NCBI RefSeq assembly: GCF_001591345.1 | Contig: NZ_BCUS01000005.1 | Location: 37,799 to 101,798, forward strand | Direction: 5' to 3' | Length of the DNA stretch: 64,000 nt | DNA from: Variovorax boronicumulans NBRC 103145 | Lineage (GTDB): Bacteria; Pseudomonadota; Gammaproteobacteria; Burkholderiales; Burkholderiaceae_C | Shown here: positions 55,656 through 63,955 of the stretch, piece by piece | Layout: each line of letters starts with the position of its first letter | How positions within the stretch are numbered: position 1 is the stretch's first letter | Translations under genes and position numbers: made by a program | Notes under the pieces: generated by a model | Told to the model about the DNA's origin: nothing | The model's input: the letters and a program-made list of their open reading frames with translations, nothing else | The model's database searches: none

Positions 55656-56045
55656 TCAGAGCGCGGCCAGGCCCGAGGGGCGGTCCGCGTTGCAGTACTC
55701 GATGAAGGCGTCCAGGTCGCGCGACTTGTCGAACACCGCGTCGGCGCCCAGTGCCTGGCAGCGCGTGCGGATGTCGGGGGTGACGTAGTTGCTCAGCACC
55801 ACGACGCGCTGGTGCGGGCCGCGTTCGCGGCAGCCCGACAGCACACCGAGGCCCGAGCCTTCCTTGAGGAACAGGTCGACGATGAGCAGCTGCCAGGCAT
55901 CGGGGTGGGCGGCGAGCCAGGCGAGGGCGCCCGATTCGGTTTCGGCATAGCCGACGACATGGCCGTTGACGAGGTCCTCGAGGGCCGGGACCAGGTTGTC
56001 CCTGATGGTCTTGTTGTCCTCGACGAGGAACGTGATGAGGGCCAT
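55656..56045 (-). CDS. Single-domain response regulator (receiver)
   Basis: 129 residues from the ATG at 56045. All phosphorylation-site features are present: LVEDN (acidic pair near residue 9), LLIVDLFL (phospho-Asp near residue 54), VVVLSNYV (Ser) and AVFDKSRD (Lys). No output domain follows. It probably acts as a phosphate sink or a protein-binding switch in the phosphorelay encoded around it. Its promoter lies near that of the coiled-coil gene. Confidence 0.88.
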   Translation of the reverse strand: MALITFLVEDNKTIRDNLVPALEDLVNGHVVGYAETESGALAWLAAHPDAWQLLIVDLFLKEGSGLGVLSGCRERGPHQRVVVLSNYVTPDIRTRCQALGADAVFDKSRDLDAFIEYCNADRPSGLAAL

Positions 56046-56148
56046 GCCGCGGTTTTGATGTGTGAACCAATAGCGTAGCGTGGCGCAAGCGGTCTCCGCG
56101 TAGGAGAAGGGAGAACGACGCACGCAAACCGTGCGGAAACAACGGCGA

Positions 56149-56514
56149 TCAGCGCTTGTCCGACGTCGCCTGGGTGCGGATGCGCGCCTTGAGCTGCTCG
56201 GCCAGCGCCTGGCTCTCGTCGCGCTCGGCGGTCACTTCGAGGCGCTTCTCGATTTCCTCGCTCAGCGCCGCATTCACTTCGGCCAGTTTCTCGGCCGACT
56301 GGGCGAGTTTTTCCTCGAGCTGGCTGGTGTGCTCGATGGCCTGCGCCACCTCGCCGACCTGGACCTCGTCCGGCAGTTCCTGTTCCAGCACCGTGCTCAC
56401 GACGGCGAGGTTGTCCGAGGCGCGCTGCACATCGGCGGCCACCTGCTTGCTCTTTTTCAGGGTCTTGTCCAGCGAGGTGGTGCCGCGCGTCAAGGTGGGG
56501 GAAGGTCCGGCCAT
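56149..56514 (-). CDS. Coiled-coil protein of unknown function
   Basis: 121 residues from the ATG at 56514 (a Met 21 codons upstream is an alternative). From residue 18 it is an almost continuous, acidic heptad pattern (LDKTLKKSKQVAADVQRASD, then LEEKLAQSAEKLAEVNAALS), predicted to be one long coiled coil. It has no known domain. It lies between the single-domain receiver and the REC-EAL gene and may be a scaffold in that signalling system. Confidence 0.6.
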   Translation of the reverse strand: MAGPSPTLTRGTTSLDKTLKKSKQVAADVQRASDNLAVVSTVLEQELPDEVQVGEVAQAIEHTSQLEEKLAQSAEKLAEVNAALSEEIEKRLEVTAERDESQALAEQLKARIRTQATSDKR

Positions 56515-56742
56515 CGAGGCTCCTTTGCGGCAGGCGAAGTGGGGTGGAATGTCGGTCGATTCGATTCCGCGCATCGTACCGCCAGACGCGGCCTTGCTCA
56601 GGATTGGCAACAGTTGCTGCGTGGCAACAGGGTTCAGCCGAAGTCCTACGGAATCGGCCGCGAGTTTCGGACTGGGCCGATGGGGGATTCTTGCCGCCCC
56701 CGGGAAGATGCAGAACATCCTCTTCCCCCGCCAAGGCTCGCC

Positions 56743-57975
56743 ATGATCAGAAACGCACTCGTGATCGACCAGGTCGAACGCACCGGCTTCGCGCTGGCCA
56801 CCTTCATGCGCTACGCCGGGATTCCCCGCGTGGACGTCACGCGCAGCGGCCACGGCTTTGTCGAGGCAGTACAGCACCGGCGCCACGACCTGCTGGTGGT
56901 GGACATCGACACGCCCGAAGTCACGGGCCTGCAGATGATCGATGCCGTGGTCGAGGCCGGCAGCCCCGCCGCGCTGGTGCTCATGAGCGCCCAGCCGCCG
57001 CGCATCCTGCAGGCCGCGCAAGACTATGCCCGGGCCCGTGGCGCGCGTGTGCTTTCAGCCATCGCCAAGCCGCGCACCATGGTCACGATGGCGTCGGCGG
57101 CGCAGGCCATGGCACGCGGACGGCGCCACCGGGCCGAGCTGCGGCGCGGCATGGCGCCGGCAACAACCGATGCACCGGCCTTCACGGCCGAGGTCCTGCG
57201 CGAGGCGCTGGCTACGCGCCAGATCGCCGCCCACTTCCAGCCCCGGCACTGCGCGCACACCGGCGTGCTGCGCGGCGCCGAACTGCAGCCGGGCTGGTAC
57301 CGGCCCGACGACACCTGGCTGCCCGCGGCCAACTTCCTGCCGGCCATCGCGCAGGCCGGCCTGCGCGAGGCGCTGGTGCAGCGCATGCTCGAGTGCGCCT
57401 TCGAACTGCTCGGCTACATGCACAAGGACCACGGCCTGCGCCTGGGCGTGCGCGTGCCCGCGTCGGTGGCCGCCTCGGTGTCCTGGGCGCAGGGCGTGGC
57501 CGAGCAGGCCGAACGTGCCGGCATCGCCGCCGACCAGCTCGTGCTGGAGATCGCCGAAGACGGCGGCGCGCGCTGCAACGAGGTGCTGGCCGGTGCGGTC
57601 GCGCACCTGCGCCTGCGCGGATTCCACTGCGCCATCGACCGCTTCGGCCAGGGCGACTCGACCCTGAGCCGCTGGCTCAAGGTGCCGTTCAGCGAGCTCC
57701 AGATCGACGCACGCCAGCTGGCGCAGGCGCGCGAGAACCCGCATGCGCGCCACATCCTGGCGAGCGTGATCGCCATGGCACGCGAACAGCACGCGACGCT
57801 GCTCGTGAAGGGCGTCGACGGCGAACGTGACCTCGCGCTGGCCCGCAGCATTGGGTGCCACTTCACGCAGGGCGCGCAGCATGCCGCGCCGATGGCCGAG
57901 TCGGCCTTCGTGCAGTACGCGGCGCTGCTGCGGTATGCGGCGGGGCGCTCGCAGGCGCAGCGGAACGCCGATTGA
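56743..57975 (+). CDS. REC-EAL response regulator with degenerate EAL domain (RocR-like plan)
   Basis: 410 residues. Residues about 1-115 are a receiver: VVDID with phospho-Asp54, Lys109 in AIAKP, but only one clear acidic residue at the start (ALVIDQ). Residues about 145-400 are EAL-like, but the signature is GAELQPGW instead of a GxEALxRW form, the DDFG loop is DRFG (299-302), the expected Asn near residue 237 is gone and the Lys of the LKID motif is replaced (LQIDARQ). Phosphodiesterase activity is therefore unlikely. It may bind c-di-GMP or a protein. The plan matches RocR, and the neighbouring hybrid kinase and RcsB-like regulators complete a RocSAR-like locus. Confidence 0.85.
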   Translation: MIRNALVIDQVERTGFALATFMRYAGIPRVDVTRSGHGFVEAVQHRRHDLLVVDIDTPEVTGLQMIDAVVEAGSPAALVLMSAQPPRILQAAQDYARARGARVLSAIAKPRTMVTMASAAQAMARGRRHRAELRRGMAPATTDAPAFTAEVLREALATRQIAAHFQPRHCAHTGVLRGAELQPGWYRPDDTWLPAANFLPAIAQAGLREALVQRMLECAFELLGYMHKDHGLRLGVRVPASVAASVSWAQGVAEQAERAGIAADQLVLEIAEDGGARCNEVLAGAVAHLRLRGFHCAIDRFGQGDSTLSRWLKVPFSELQIDARQLAQARENPHARHILASVIAMAREQHATLLVKGVDGERDLALARSIGCHFTQGAQHAAPMAESAFVQYAALLRYAAGRSQAQRNAD

Positions 57976-57993
57976 CGATCGGGCGACGCGCGC

Positions 57994-60900
57994 TCAGGCC
58001 GCGCGTCGCGCCAGCACCGCTTCGGCGGCCGCCTGCAGCGCGGTCCAGCCGGGGGCGATCACCGCCATGTGATCCTGCTTCACCACGGCGCTGAGCCGGC
58101 CGCACATCGCGGCGATGGCCGGCTCGCCGATCATGGCGAAGGCGCCGCGCACCGCATGCAACTCGTCGCCGATCGCGCGCCGGTCGCCGGTCGCCAGGGC
58201 CTCGCGGACCTGCTGCGCGGAAGACGCCAGCGACGAAACCATCGCGTCGTGCAGGCGCGCGTCCAGGGGCGCTTGCGCAGGCGCGACCGGGGCGCCGGCC
58301 ACCCCGGGCGGCGCGGCCGCGCCCAGCGTCTTGAGGATCGCCTGCTCCAGCGCCGGCAACAGCACCGGCTTGAGCAGCACCCTCGCGAAACCCGCCAGCG
58401 AGCATTGCTGGTAGCCCTCCTGCTCGAGGTGCGCCGTGATGGCGACGAGCGGGATCGACGGGCTGCGCTCGCGCAGCCGGCGGGCCAGCGTGTAGCCGTC
58501 CATGCCGGGCATGTTCAGGTCGGTCAGCACGAGGTCGTAGCGCTGCGCGGCGAACAGGGCCAGCGCGGCGTTCCCGTCGGGCGCCACGTCGGCGGCGACG
58601 CCGAGCGCGTCGAGCTGGTCGCTGATGAGGGCCCGGTTGGCCGGATGGTCGTCCACGACCAGCAGGCGCACGGTACGCAAGGGCAGTGAAGCGTTCGCAG
58701 TCCTGGTGTCCGACGACGCGACGACCTCGGGCGCCAGCGCCACCAGCGGCAAGGTCACCGTGAAGCACGAGCCCGCGCTCGGCTGGCTGCGCACGGCGAT
58801 CGTGCCGCCCATCTTGCGCGCCAGCCGCTGGCAGATCGACAGCCCCAGCCCCGAGCCGCCGAACTCGCGCGCGGTCGAGGGCGAGGCCTGCATGTAGATG
58901 TCGAACAGCTGCGGAATCTGCTCGGGCGGCACGCCCATGCCGGTGTCGGTCACGCGGATCACCACTGGCGAAGCCTGCCCCGGCGACAGCGGCCCGACCT
59001 CCAGCATCACCGTGCCCGAGGCCGTGAACTTGATCGCGTTGCTCAGCAGGTTCACGACGATCTGGCGAATGCGCGTCGGATCGCCTTCGTAGCCGGCGGC
59101 CAGGCCCGGGTGCACCACGCAGTCCAGCCGCAGTCCCTTGGCGTGTGCCGAGGGCTCGAACATCTGCGCGCAAGCCTGCACGATCCCGGGCAGCGCCACG
59201 CGCGTGGTTTCGAGCTTGAGGTGGCCCGACTCCATCTTCGACAGGTCGAGGATGTTGTTGACGATCTCGAGCAGGGTGCGCGAGGCCTGGCGCACCGACT
59301 GCAGGCGCCGGGCCTGCACCTCGGGCGGCGCGCCCTGGCCGAGCAGTTCGAGGTTGCCCAGCACCGCGTTCAGCGGCGTGCGGATCTCGTGGCTCATGGT
59401 GGCGATGAACACCGACTTGGCGCGGTTGGCCGCTTCGGCCGCTTCGCGGGCTTCCTCGCGCTTCTTGTCGAGTTCGTTGCGCTCGGTGGTGTCGGCAAAG
59501 CTGCACAGCAGGGCGTCCGCGCCCTGGTAGCGCGTGCGCGTGCATTGCAGCAGCAGCTCGCAGGCCTGGCCGTTCTTCAGCGACAGCGGCATGCCGGCGT
59601 CATGCAGCGTGCCGCCCTGGGCGCGTTCGCGGTAGAGCGCGGCCATCTGGCGGTGCAGCGGCTCGGGCGGCGCGGTGGCCGCGGCGTAGTGTTCCGTCAG
59701 GGTGTTCTGCAGCAGCACGCGCTCGTCGTCGAGCGCGATCAGGCAGACGCCGAACGACGAGGTGGCGATGATCGCGCGGTTGAGCTGCTCGCTCTCGAAC
59801 ACCCGCTGCGAGCGACGGTAGGCGGGCTCCAGCAGCTTGCGCCTGAAGAGCAGCAGCAGGCCCCAGAGCGTGCCCAGCACCACCAGCGTGGCGCCGCCGT
59901 AGCGCAGCAGCTGCGGCTTCAGCGTGGTGAAGACCGTGCGCCACGAGCAGGCGTACACCAGCGACCAGCCGGTGCCGGCCAGCGGCGTCGAGAGGCTGAA
60001 CACGCCCGCGCGGTAGGTTTCACGCGGCAGCGCGGGGCCGGCCTGGCGCAGGCTGTGGGCCAGCGCCGTGGCCATCAGCGCGCCGCCGTCGATGGCGTCG
60101 CCCGTGCGGTCGGCCGAGAGCAGCACCCGGCCCTGCGCGTCGACCAGCAGGGCGGCCGTGTCTTGCGGCGTGTGGCGCAGGCGGTCCTGCAGCACGCTGG
60201 AGGGCAGGTTGCTCACGAACACCATGAAGGGGCGGCCCTGGGCGTCGAAGCCGGGCTGCACCAGCTTGAAGGGCGAGGCCCCCGGTGCCAGCAGATCGGG
60301 CGCCAGCGGCTGCCAGGCCACGCGCCGCTGCGTGCGCCACTGCGCGGCGAGTGCCGGGTCGCCGGTGAGGTCGCCGATGTCGTAGCTCAGGCGCGCGATG
60401 AGCGCGGCGGTGTCCGGCAGGCCGGTGCGGTCCAGCGCGCCCTGCAGGCCGCCTTCGGGCGCGGGCATCAGCGTGAGCAGGCGGTGGTCGGGGGTGTAGG
60501 CGTAGGCGCCCAGCGGCGAATTGCGCAACTGCGCGACGGCGGTGACGCTGTAGGCCTGCATTTCGAGCATGCCAAGGTAGGGCGCGAATTCATGCAGGTC
60601 GTGGGTGCGGGCGGTGTCGACCGCGGCGATGGCCGGCGTCAGGTGCGCCCCGGCCTGCAGGACCACGTGGCCCCCGTCGCGCACGAAGGCCTCCAGCGTG
60701 CCGGCGGCCGGCGGTGTCTGGCTGTTCCAGAGCAGTTCGGCGTTCACCACGCCGCGGCGCATCGCCGCCTGCTTTTCCTCGATGTCGAGCTGCATCTGCG
60801 CGCTGTGCGCGGCCAGCGTGGTGCGCAGGTTCGCGAGCGCATTGGCGGCGGCGTTATACAGCACGAGGCCCGCGGCCAGCACGATGAGCAGCGACAGCAG

Positions 60901-61017
60901 CGCGCCGCCGCCATAGAGCAGGGCGTGCTGGTAGCGGCGCAGCAGGTCCAGCTCCTGCGCCTGCCGGGCAGGCGTCGAGGCAGGGGGGGCGCTGGCGGGG
61001 AAGGCGGGCGGAGACAT
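57994..61017 (-). CDS. Unorthodox hybrid histidine kinase (HisKA-HATPase-REC-Hpt)
   Basis: 1007 residues from the ATG at 61017. Membrane helices at about 33-54 and 373-393 enclose a large periplasmic sensor domain of unknown fold (about 318 residues). A PAS-like region (about 405-520) follows, then HisKA with His543 in SHEIRTP, HATPase (NLLSNAIKF, VTDTGMGV), REC with Asp833 in LTDLNMPGMDG, and an Hpt domain with His954 in ELHAVRGAF. All four relay positions are intact. Two convergent RcsB-like regulators nearby are the expected partners, and the degenerate REC-EAL gene is adjacent (convergent, 18 bases apart). Confidence 0.92.
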   Translation of the reverse strand: MSPPAFPASAPPASTPARQAQELDLLRRYQHALLYGGGALLSLLIVLAAGLVLYNAAANALANLRTTLAAHSAQMQLDIEEKQAAMRRGVVNAELLWNSQTPPAAGTLEAFVRDGGHVVLQAGAHLTPAIAAVDTARTHDLHEFAPYLGMLEMQAYSVTAVAQLRNSPLGAYAYTPDHRLLTLMPAPEGGLQGALDRTGLPDTAALIARLSYDIGDLTGDPALAAQWRTQRRVAWQPLAPDLLAPGASPFKLVQPGFDAQGRPFMVFVSNLPSSVLQDRLRHTPQDTAALLVDAQGRVLLSADRTGDAIDGGALMATALAHSLRQAGPALPRETYRAGVFSLSTPLAGTGWSLVYACSWRTVFTTLKPQLLRYGGATLVVLGTLWGLLLLFRRKLLEPAYRRSQRVFESEQLNRAIIATSSFGVCLIALDDERVLLQNTLTEHYAAATAPPEPLHRQMAALYRERAQGGTLHDAGMPLSLKNGQACELLLQCTRTRYQGADALLCSFADTTERNELDKKREEAREAAEAANRAKSVFIATMSHEIRTPLNAVLGNLELLGQGAPPEVQARRLQSVRQASRTLLEIVNNILDLSKMESGHLKLETTRVALPGIVQACAQMFEPSAHAKGLRLDCVVHPGLAAGYEGDPTRIRQIVVNLLSNAIKFTASGTVMLEVGPLSPGQASPVVIRVTDTGMGVPPEQIPQLFDIYMQASPSTAREFGGSGLGLSICQRLARKMGGTIAVRSQPSAGSCFTVTLPLVALAPEVVASSDTRTANASLPLRTVRLLVVDDHPANRALISDQLDALGVAADVAPDGNAALALFAAQRYDLVLTDLNMPGMDGYTLARRLRERSPSIPLVAITAHLEQEGYQQCSLAGFARVLLKPVLLPALEQAILKTLGAAAPPGVAGAPVAPAQAPLDARLHDAMVSSLASSAQQVREALATGDRRAIGDELHAVRGAFAMIGEPAIAAMCGRLSAVVKQDHMAVIAPGWTALQAAAEAVLARRAA

Positions 61018-61119
61018 GGCGAAAAAATGGCGAAAAAGACGCGAATTAAAAACAATCGACTGGAATGGTAGGGCGAATTGCGCGTGGATTTCCATGAATT
61101 ACAGGAATGCTTCTGTTTA

Positions 61120-61133
61120 TAGGACGAGTCCTA
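61120..61133. promoter_or_regulatory. RcsB-type box TAGGAC-GA-GTCCTA
   Basis: A perfect 14-base inverted repeat (with outer A/T pairs, 16 bases) centred about 110 bases upstream of the hybrid kinase start. The same arms and spacing recur at 63854-63867. It fits the TA(A/G)GA-N4-TCCTA pattern of RcsB boxes and BvgA-type heptads, and two RcsB-like regulators are encoded within 3 kb. Confidence 0.6.
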
Positions 61134-61500
61134 TGCAGGCCTTTCTTTTTCAGGATTCGGCTGAGCCGGTGAGTGAGGCGGGGCTTCTGGAATTTCCATC
61201 TGTATTCTGCAGTCGCAGGCGTCGATGAAAAATAAATCATCTGTTCGGGTGGATTCGATCTCCTGCGAACAGATTGCTGGGTCGGCAAGGCTGCCCTGCA
61301 AATCGATAGTGACGAGCGGCAAGGCCAATGGCCGCGCAATCTTCACGATGAACTGCCAATAGACAAGCACCGTGCGAGCGATTTTCAGACGGGTCCGATT
61401 GGATTTTTGAGGCTGAAAACATAGGATTGAAAAATTACCTTTGTCGCCTCTCTGGCACCTGTGCAAGGGCGCTGGATTGAATATTTTTTAGAGGTCGTCG

Positions 61501-61653
61501 ATGACGAATATCTTGTGGATCAAGAAATTGTGGGAATTCCTGCGTGGCAAGCGAATGCAGGCAACCGGCTGCACGCGGCGAAGCGCGTTGTTCGGCGCTT
61601 TGGTGCTGGCAAAAAAGCCATCGGCCACGGCTCGGAACGACAATTTCTTTTGA
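61501..61653 (+). CDS. Possible 50-residue small basic protein
   Basis: An open frame with a Shine-Dalgarno-like AGAGG eight bases before the ATG. The product would start MTNILWIKKLWEFLRGK and be basic with a hydrophobic start. The region overlaps other short frames, and no homology is recognisable. It is included because of the ribosome-binding site and low-GC context only. Confidence 0.2.
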   Translation: MTNILWIKKLWEFLRGKRMQATGCTRRSALFGALVLAKKPSATARNDNFF

Positions 61654-61726
61654 GCAGGCGGTCGCATTTGGCCTTGATCAAGATCGCAGGCGGATGGGGC
61701 CTAGACCCTTCATGGGGAGCGCGCTC

Positions 61727-62125
61727 ATGCGGATGATCGGACACCGCCTGTCCATGGAGCGCGCCAGGCTCGGCCTGAGCGCCGCCGCCTTCGCGGTGCT
61801 CGGCGGCGTCGATGCCTCCGTGCAGGAGGCTTTCGAAAAGGGCGCGCGCCATCCCGACGCGGCCTACCTGGCCACCATGGCCGTCATCGGCATCGACGTG
61901 CTGTACGTCGTGACCGGCATGCCCACCTGCACCGAAGACCTGTCGGTGAGCCGCGAGGAGGTGTCGCTGCTGCGCGCCTACCGGACCTCGGACGACGCCG
62001 GCAAGAAAGCCGCGCAAGCGGCGCTCCAGGCCATCGCGCAGGCCTTCCCGGGCGACATGCTGTCGGCCTCGGGCGCGCGCGCTTCGCAGCCCGCTGCTGC
62101 GGCGCCTCCCACCGAAACCGCCTGA
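61727..62125 (+). CDS. XRE-like helix-turn-helix protein
   Basis: 132 residues from the ATG at 61727, preceded by GGGGAG at 7 bases. Residues about 3-65 form an XRE-like HTH with unusual turns (RLSMERARLGLSAAAFAVLG, then GVDASVQEAFEKGARHPDAA), followed by DVLYVVTGM. The C-terminal half is a helical Ala-rich extension (DDAGKKAAQAALQAIAQAFP). It could regulate the adjacent two-component genes, which is an inference from position. Confidence 0.65.
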   Translation: MRMIGHRLSMERARLGLSAAAFAVLGGVDASVQEAFEKGARHPDAAYLATMAVIGIDVLYVVTGMPTCTEDLSVSREEVSLLRAYRTSDDAGKKAAQAALQAIAQAFPGDMLSASGARASQPAAAAPPTETA

Positions 62126-62239
62126 GCCTTTCACTTGCGCGCCGCGGCCCGCCCGCGCAGGACCGGCGGGTAAGATGCCCCGGCGCTGCGCCCGGACCCT
62201 CGTCCGCCGGCCACGCCGGCAAGCGAAAGGGAAAAAACA

Positions 62240-62923
62240 ATGGCAATGGACCGCTTCGAAATCCGCGTCGTTCTGGCCGACGACCATCCCGGCATGCTGG
62301 CCGGGGTCCGGCACGAGCTGGCGTCGGTCGAGACCCTCACGCTGGTGGGCGAGGTGGCCAATTCGACCGGGCTCATGGCGCTGCTGGAGACCACGCCCTG
62401 CGACGTGCTGGTGTCCGACTACGCGATGCCGGCCGGCGAGTTCGGCGACGGCGTGCCGCTGTTCAAGCTGGTGAAGCGGCGCTTTCCCGACACGCAGATC
62501 GTGGTGATGACCATGCTCGACAACCCGGCGGTGCTGCACTCGCTGGTGTCCAGTGGCATCCGCTGCATCGTGAGCAAATCGGATGCGGTGGCGCACCTCA
62601 TTCCCGCCATCCACGCCGCCCGCACCGGCGGCACGTACTACTCGCCGACCATGGACGCCGTGGTGCGCTCCATCGACTGGGAGGTGCGCAGCCGCAACGC
62701 CGCGGGCGTGCTGAGCCAGCGCGAGTCGGAGGTGGTGCGGCTGTATGCGTCGGGGCTCACGATCAACGAGATCGCCGAGCAGCTGCACCGCAGCAAGAAG
62801 ACCATCAGCACGCAAAAGACCAAGGCGATGGAAAAGCTGGGCATCGAGCGCGATGTCGACCTGCTGCGCTATGCGCTCGAAAACGGCCTGACGGCCACGG
62901 TGACGGGCGCGCCGCAAGGCTGA
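62240..62923 (+). CDS. RcsB/BvgA-like response regulator (REC-LuxR HTH), copy 1
   Basis: 227 residues. Receiver: VVLADDHPGM with acidic pair Asp14-Asp15, phospho-Asp60 in LVSDYAMP, Lys in VSKSDA. The C-terminal LuxR/NarL HTH contains LTINEIAEQLHRSKKTISTQ, very close to RcsB. It converges with a paralogue (stops 13 bases apart) that has the same recognition helix. It is the likely final acceptor for the hybrid kinase phosphorelay and the likely binder of the TAGGAC-NN-GTCCTA sites. Confidence 0.93.
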   Translation: MAMDRFEIRVVLADDHPGMLAGVRHELASVETLTLVGEVANSTGLMALLETTPCDVLVSDYAMPAGEFGDGVPLFKLVKRRFPDTQIVVMTMLDNPAVLHSLVSSGIRCIVSKSDAVAHLIPAIHAARTGGTYYSPTMDAVVRSIDWEVRSRNAAGVLSQRESEVVRLYASGLTINEIAEQLHRSKKTISTQKTKAMEKLGIERDVDLLRYALENGLTATVTGAPQG

Positions 62924-62936
62924 CCCGCGTGTGGCC

Positions 62937-63644
62937 TCAGGGCCAGGGCAGCGCCGGCAGGCCCGGCGGTGGCGGCGGCGGGGCCGCCGACGTGCTCATG
63001 AGCCCGGTCTCCATGCCGTAGCGCACGAGGTCCATGTCGCGCAGGATGCCGAGTTTGGCCATGGCCGAGCCCTTCTGCGTGCTGATGGTCTTCTTGCTGC
63101 GGTGCAGCCGCTCGGCAATTTCCGTCACTGTGAGGCCCGACACGAACATGCGCACCACCTCGAGCTCGCGCTTGGAGAGCATGGCGTGCGGCTGGGTGTC
63201 GGTGCGGTGCGGCGCGGTGCGCGCGGCGATCTCCGCCATGCTGGGCGACAGGTAGCGTCCGCTCGCGTAGGCCGCATGCACGGCCGGCAGCAGGTGGCTC
63301 ACCGAGTCGGCCTTGTTCAGGATGCAGGGCACGCCGATGTCCAGCAGCGAATGGATGATGCCGGGGTTGTCCAGCATGGTCATCACCACGATCTTCAGCC
63401 GCGGGTAGCGCTGGCGCACCAGCGCGAACAGCGCGATGCCGTCGCCGTGCAGGCCGCCGGGCATGGCGTAGTCGGACACCAGGATCTGGCAGTCGTGCTG
63501 CTTGAGCATCTCCATCATCTCGGTGGAGTCGCGCGCGGCGCCCACGACGGTGACCGCCTGGCTTTCGCGCAGCGTGCTCTCGATGCCGATGCGAACGGCG
63601 GGATGGTCGTCCGCGATCAGGACGCGGAGATTGAATGGCTTCAT
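62937..63644 (-). CDS. RcsB/BvgA-like response regulator (REC-LuxR HTH), copy 2
   Basis: 235 residues from the ATG at 63644. Receiver: VLIADDHPAV, phospho-Asp58 in LVSDYAMPGG, Lys in LNKADS. The HTH contains LTVTEIAERLHRSKKTISTQ, so the recognition helix equals that of the convergent copy. The C-terminus ends in a Pro run. A copy of the RcsB-type box lies about 210 bases upstream of its start. Competition or heterodimer formation between the two copies is plausible. Confidence 0.93.
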   Translation of the reverse strand: MKPFNLRVLIADDHPAVRIGIESTLRESQAVTVVGAARDSTEMMEMLKQHDCQILVSDYAMPGGLHGDGIALFALVRQRYPRLKIVVMTMLDNPGIIHSLLDIGVPCILNKADSVSHLLPAVHAAYASGRYLSPSMAEIAARTAPHRTDTQPHAMLSKRELEVVRMFVSGLTVTEIAERLHRSKKTISTQKGSAMAKLGILRDMDLVRYGMETGLMSTSAAPPPPPPGLPALPWP

Positions 63645-63800
63645 GGCGGACCTGTGGAACGCAGAGGGGTCGGACCTGCGCGCGCCGCGTGCAGGAAGGG
63701 CTGCTGTCGAACGCCCAGCCCCCGGCGTCGGGGACGTCTGAAAAAGGGGCCGGTGGCGGGTGCCTCGGGCGGTGCCAGCAGGGGATGACTGGACTTTAGG

Positions 63801-63814
63801 AGGACGTCGGTCCT
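63801..63814. promoter_or_regulatory. Related inverted repeat AGGAC-N4-GTCCT
   Basis: Five-base arms with GTCG between, preceded by TTAGG. It is a weaker relative of the TAGGAC-NN-GTCCTA box 40 bases away and may be an additional or spurious regulator site. Confidence 0.35.
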
Positions 63815-63853
63815 GCGTTAAGCGGCCTGATCCGATAGCGGGCCGCCAATGCA

Positions 63854-63867
63854 TAGGACCCGTCCTA
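63854..63867. promoter_or_regulatory. RcsB-type box TAGGAC-CC-GTCCTA
   Basis: The same 6-base arms and 2-base spacing as at 61120-61133, in the upstream region of the second RcsB-like regulator. Recurrence in two promoter regions of one signalling locus supports a shared regulator. Confidence 0.6.
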
Positions 63868-63922
63868 ATTTGTAAGACGCGGGGTGCCCGGGGCTAGGAC
63901 CCGCACCTTTTCCGGATCAGAT

Positions 63923-63948
63923 CGGGTCCGAAAACGGGTTCGGACCCG
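63923..63948. terminator. 10-base hairpin behind the gene that ends at 63956
   Basis: Perfect arms CGGGTCCGAA/TTCGGACCCG with a six-base loop, eight bases downstream (minus strand) of a TGA. No T-run follows, so it may stop transcription with help or stabilise the mRNA end. Confidence 0.4.
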
Positions 63949-63955
63949 GGCGGCT

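Larger units (their letters stand above)
61018..61726. other. 709-base low-GC spacer upstream of the hybrid kinase
   Basis: This spacer separates the divergent kinase gene and the HTH gene at 61727. It is clearly AT-richer than the rest of the window and contains the operator-like palindrome at 61120-61133. Short open frames exist (one of 50 codons at 61501), none with family-like sequence. It could be a recently acquired or fast-evolving regulatory zone, or hold undetected small RNAs. Confidence 0.55.
63645..63955. other. 311-base regulatory spacer with several TAGGAC/GTCCT motifs
   Basis: No gene is visible. It contains a perfect RcsB-type box (63854-63867), a related AGGAC-N4-GTCCT (63801-63814), a half-site TAGGAC (63895-63900) and a 10-base inverted repeat hairpin (63923-63948). 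It separates regulator copy 2 from a gene ending at 63956 on the same strand. Confidence 0.6.

Noticed and set aside
61461..61736. 91-codon frame in the kinase-HTH spacer
   Set aside because: No ribosome-binding site at its ATG and no recognisable sequence; overlaps other equally weak frames.
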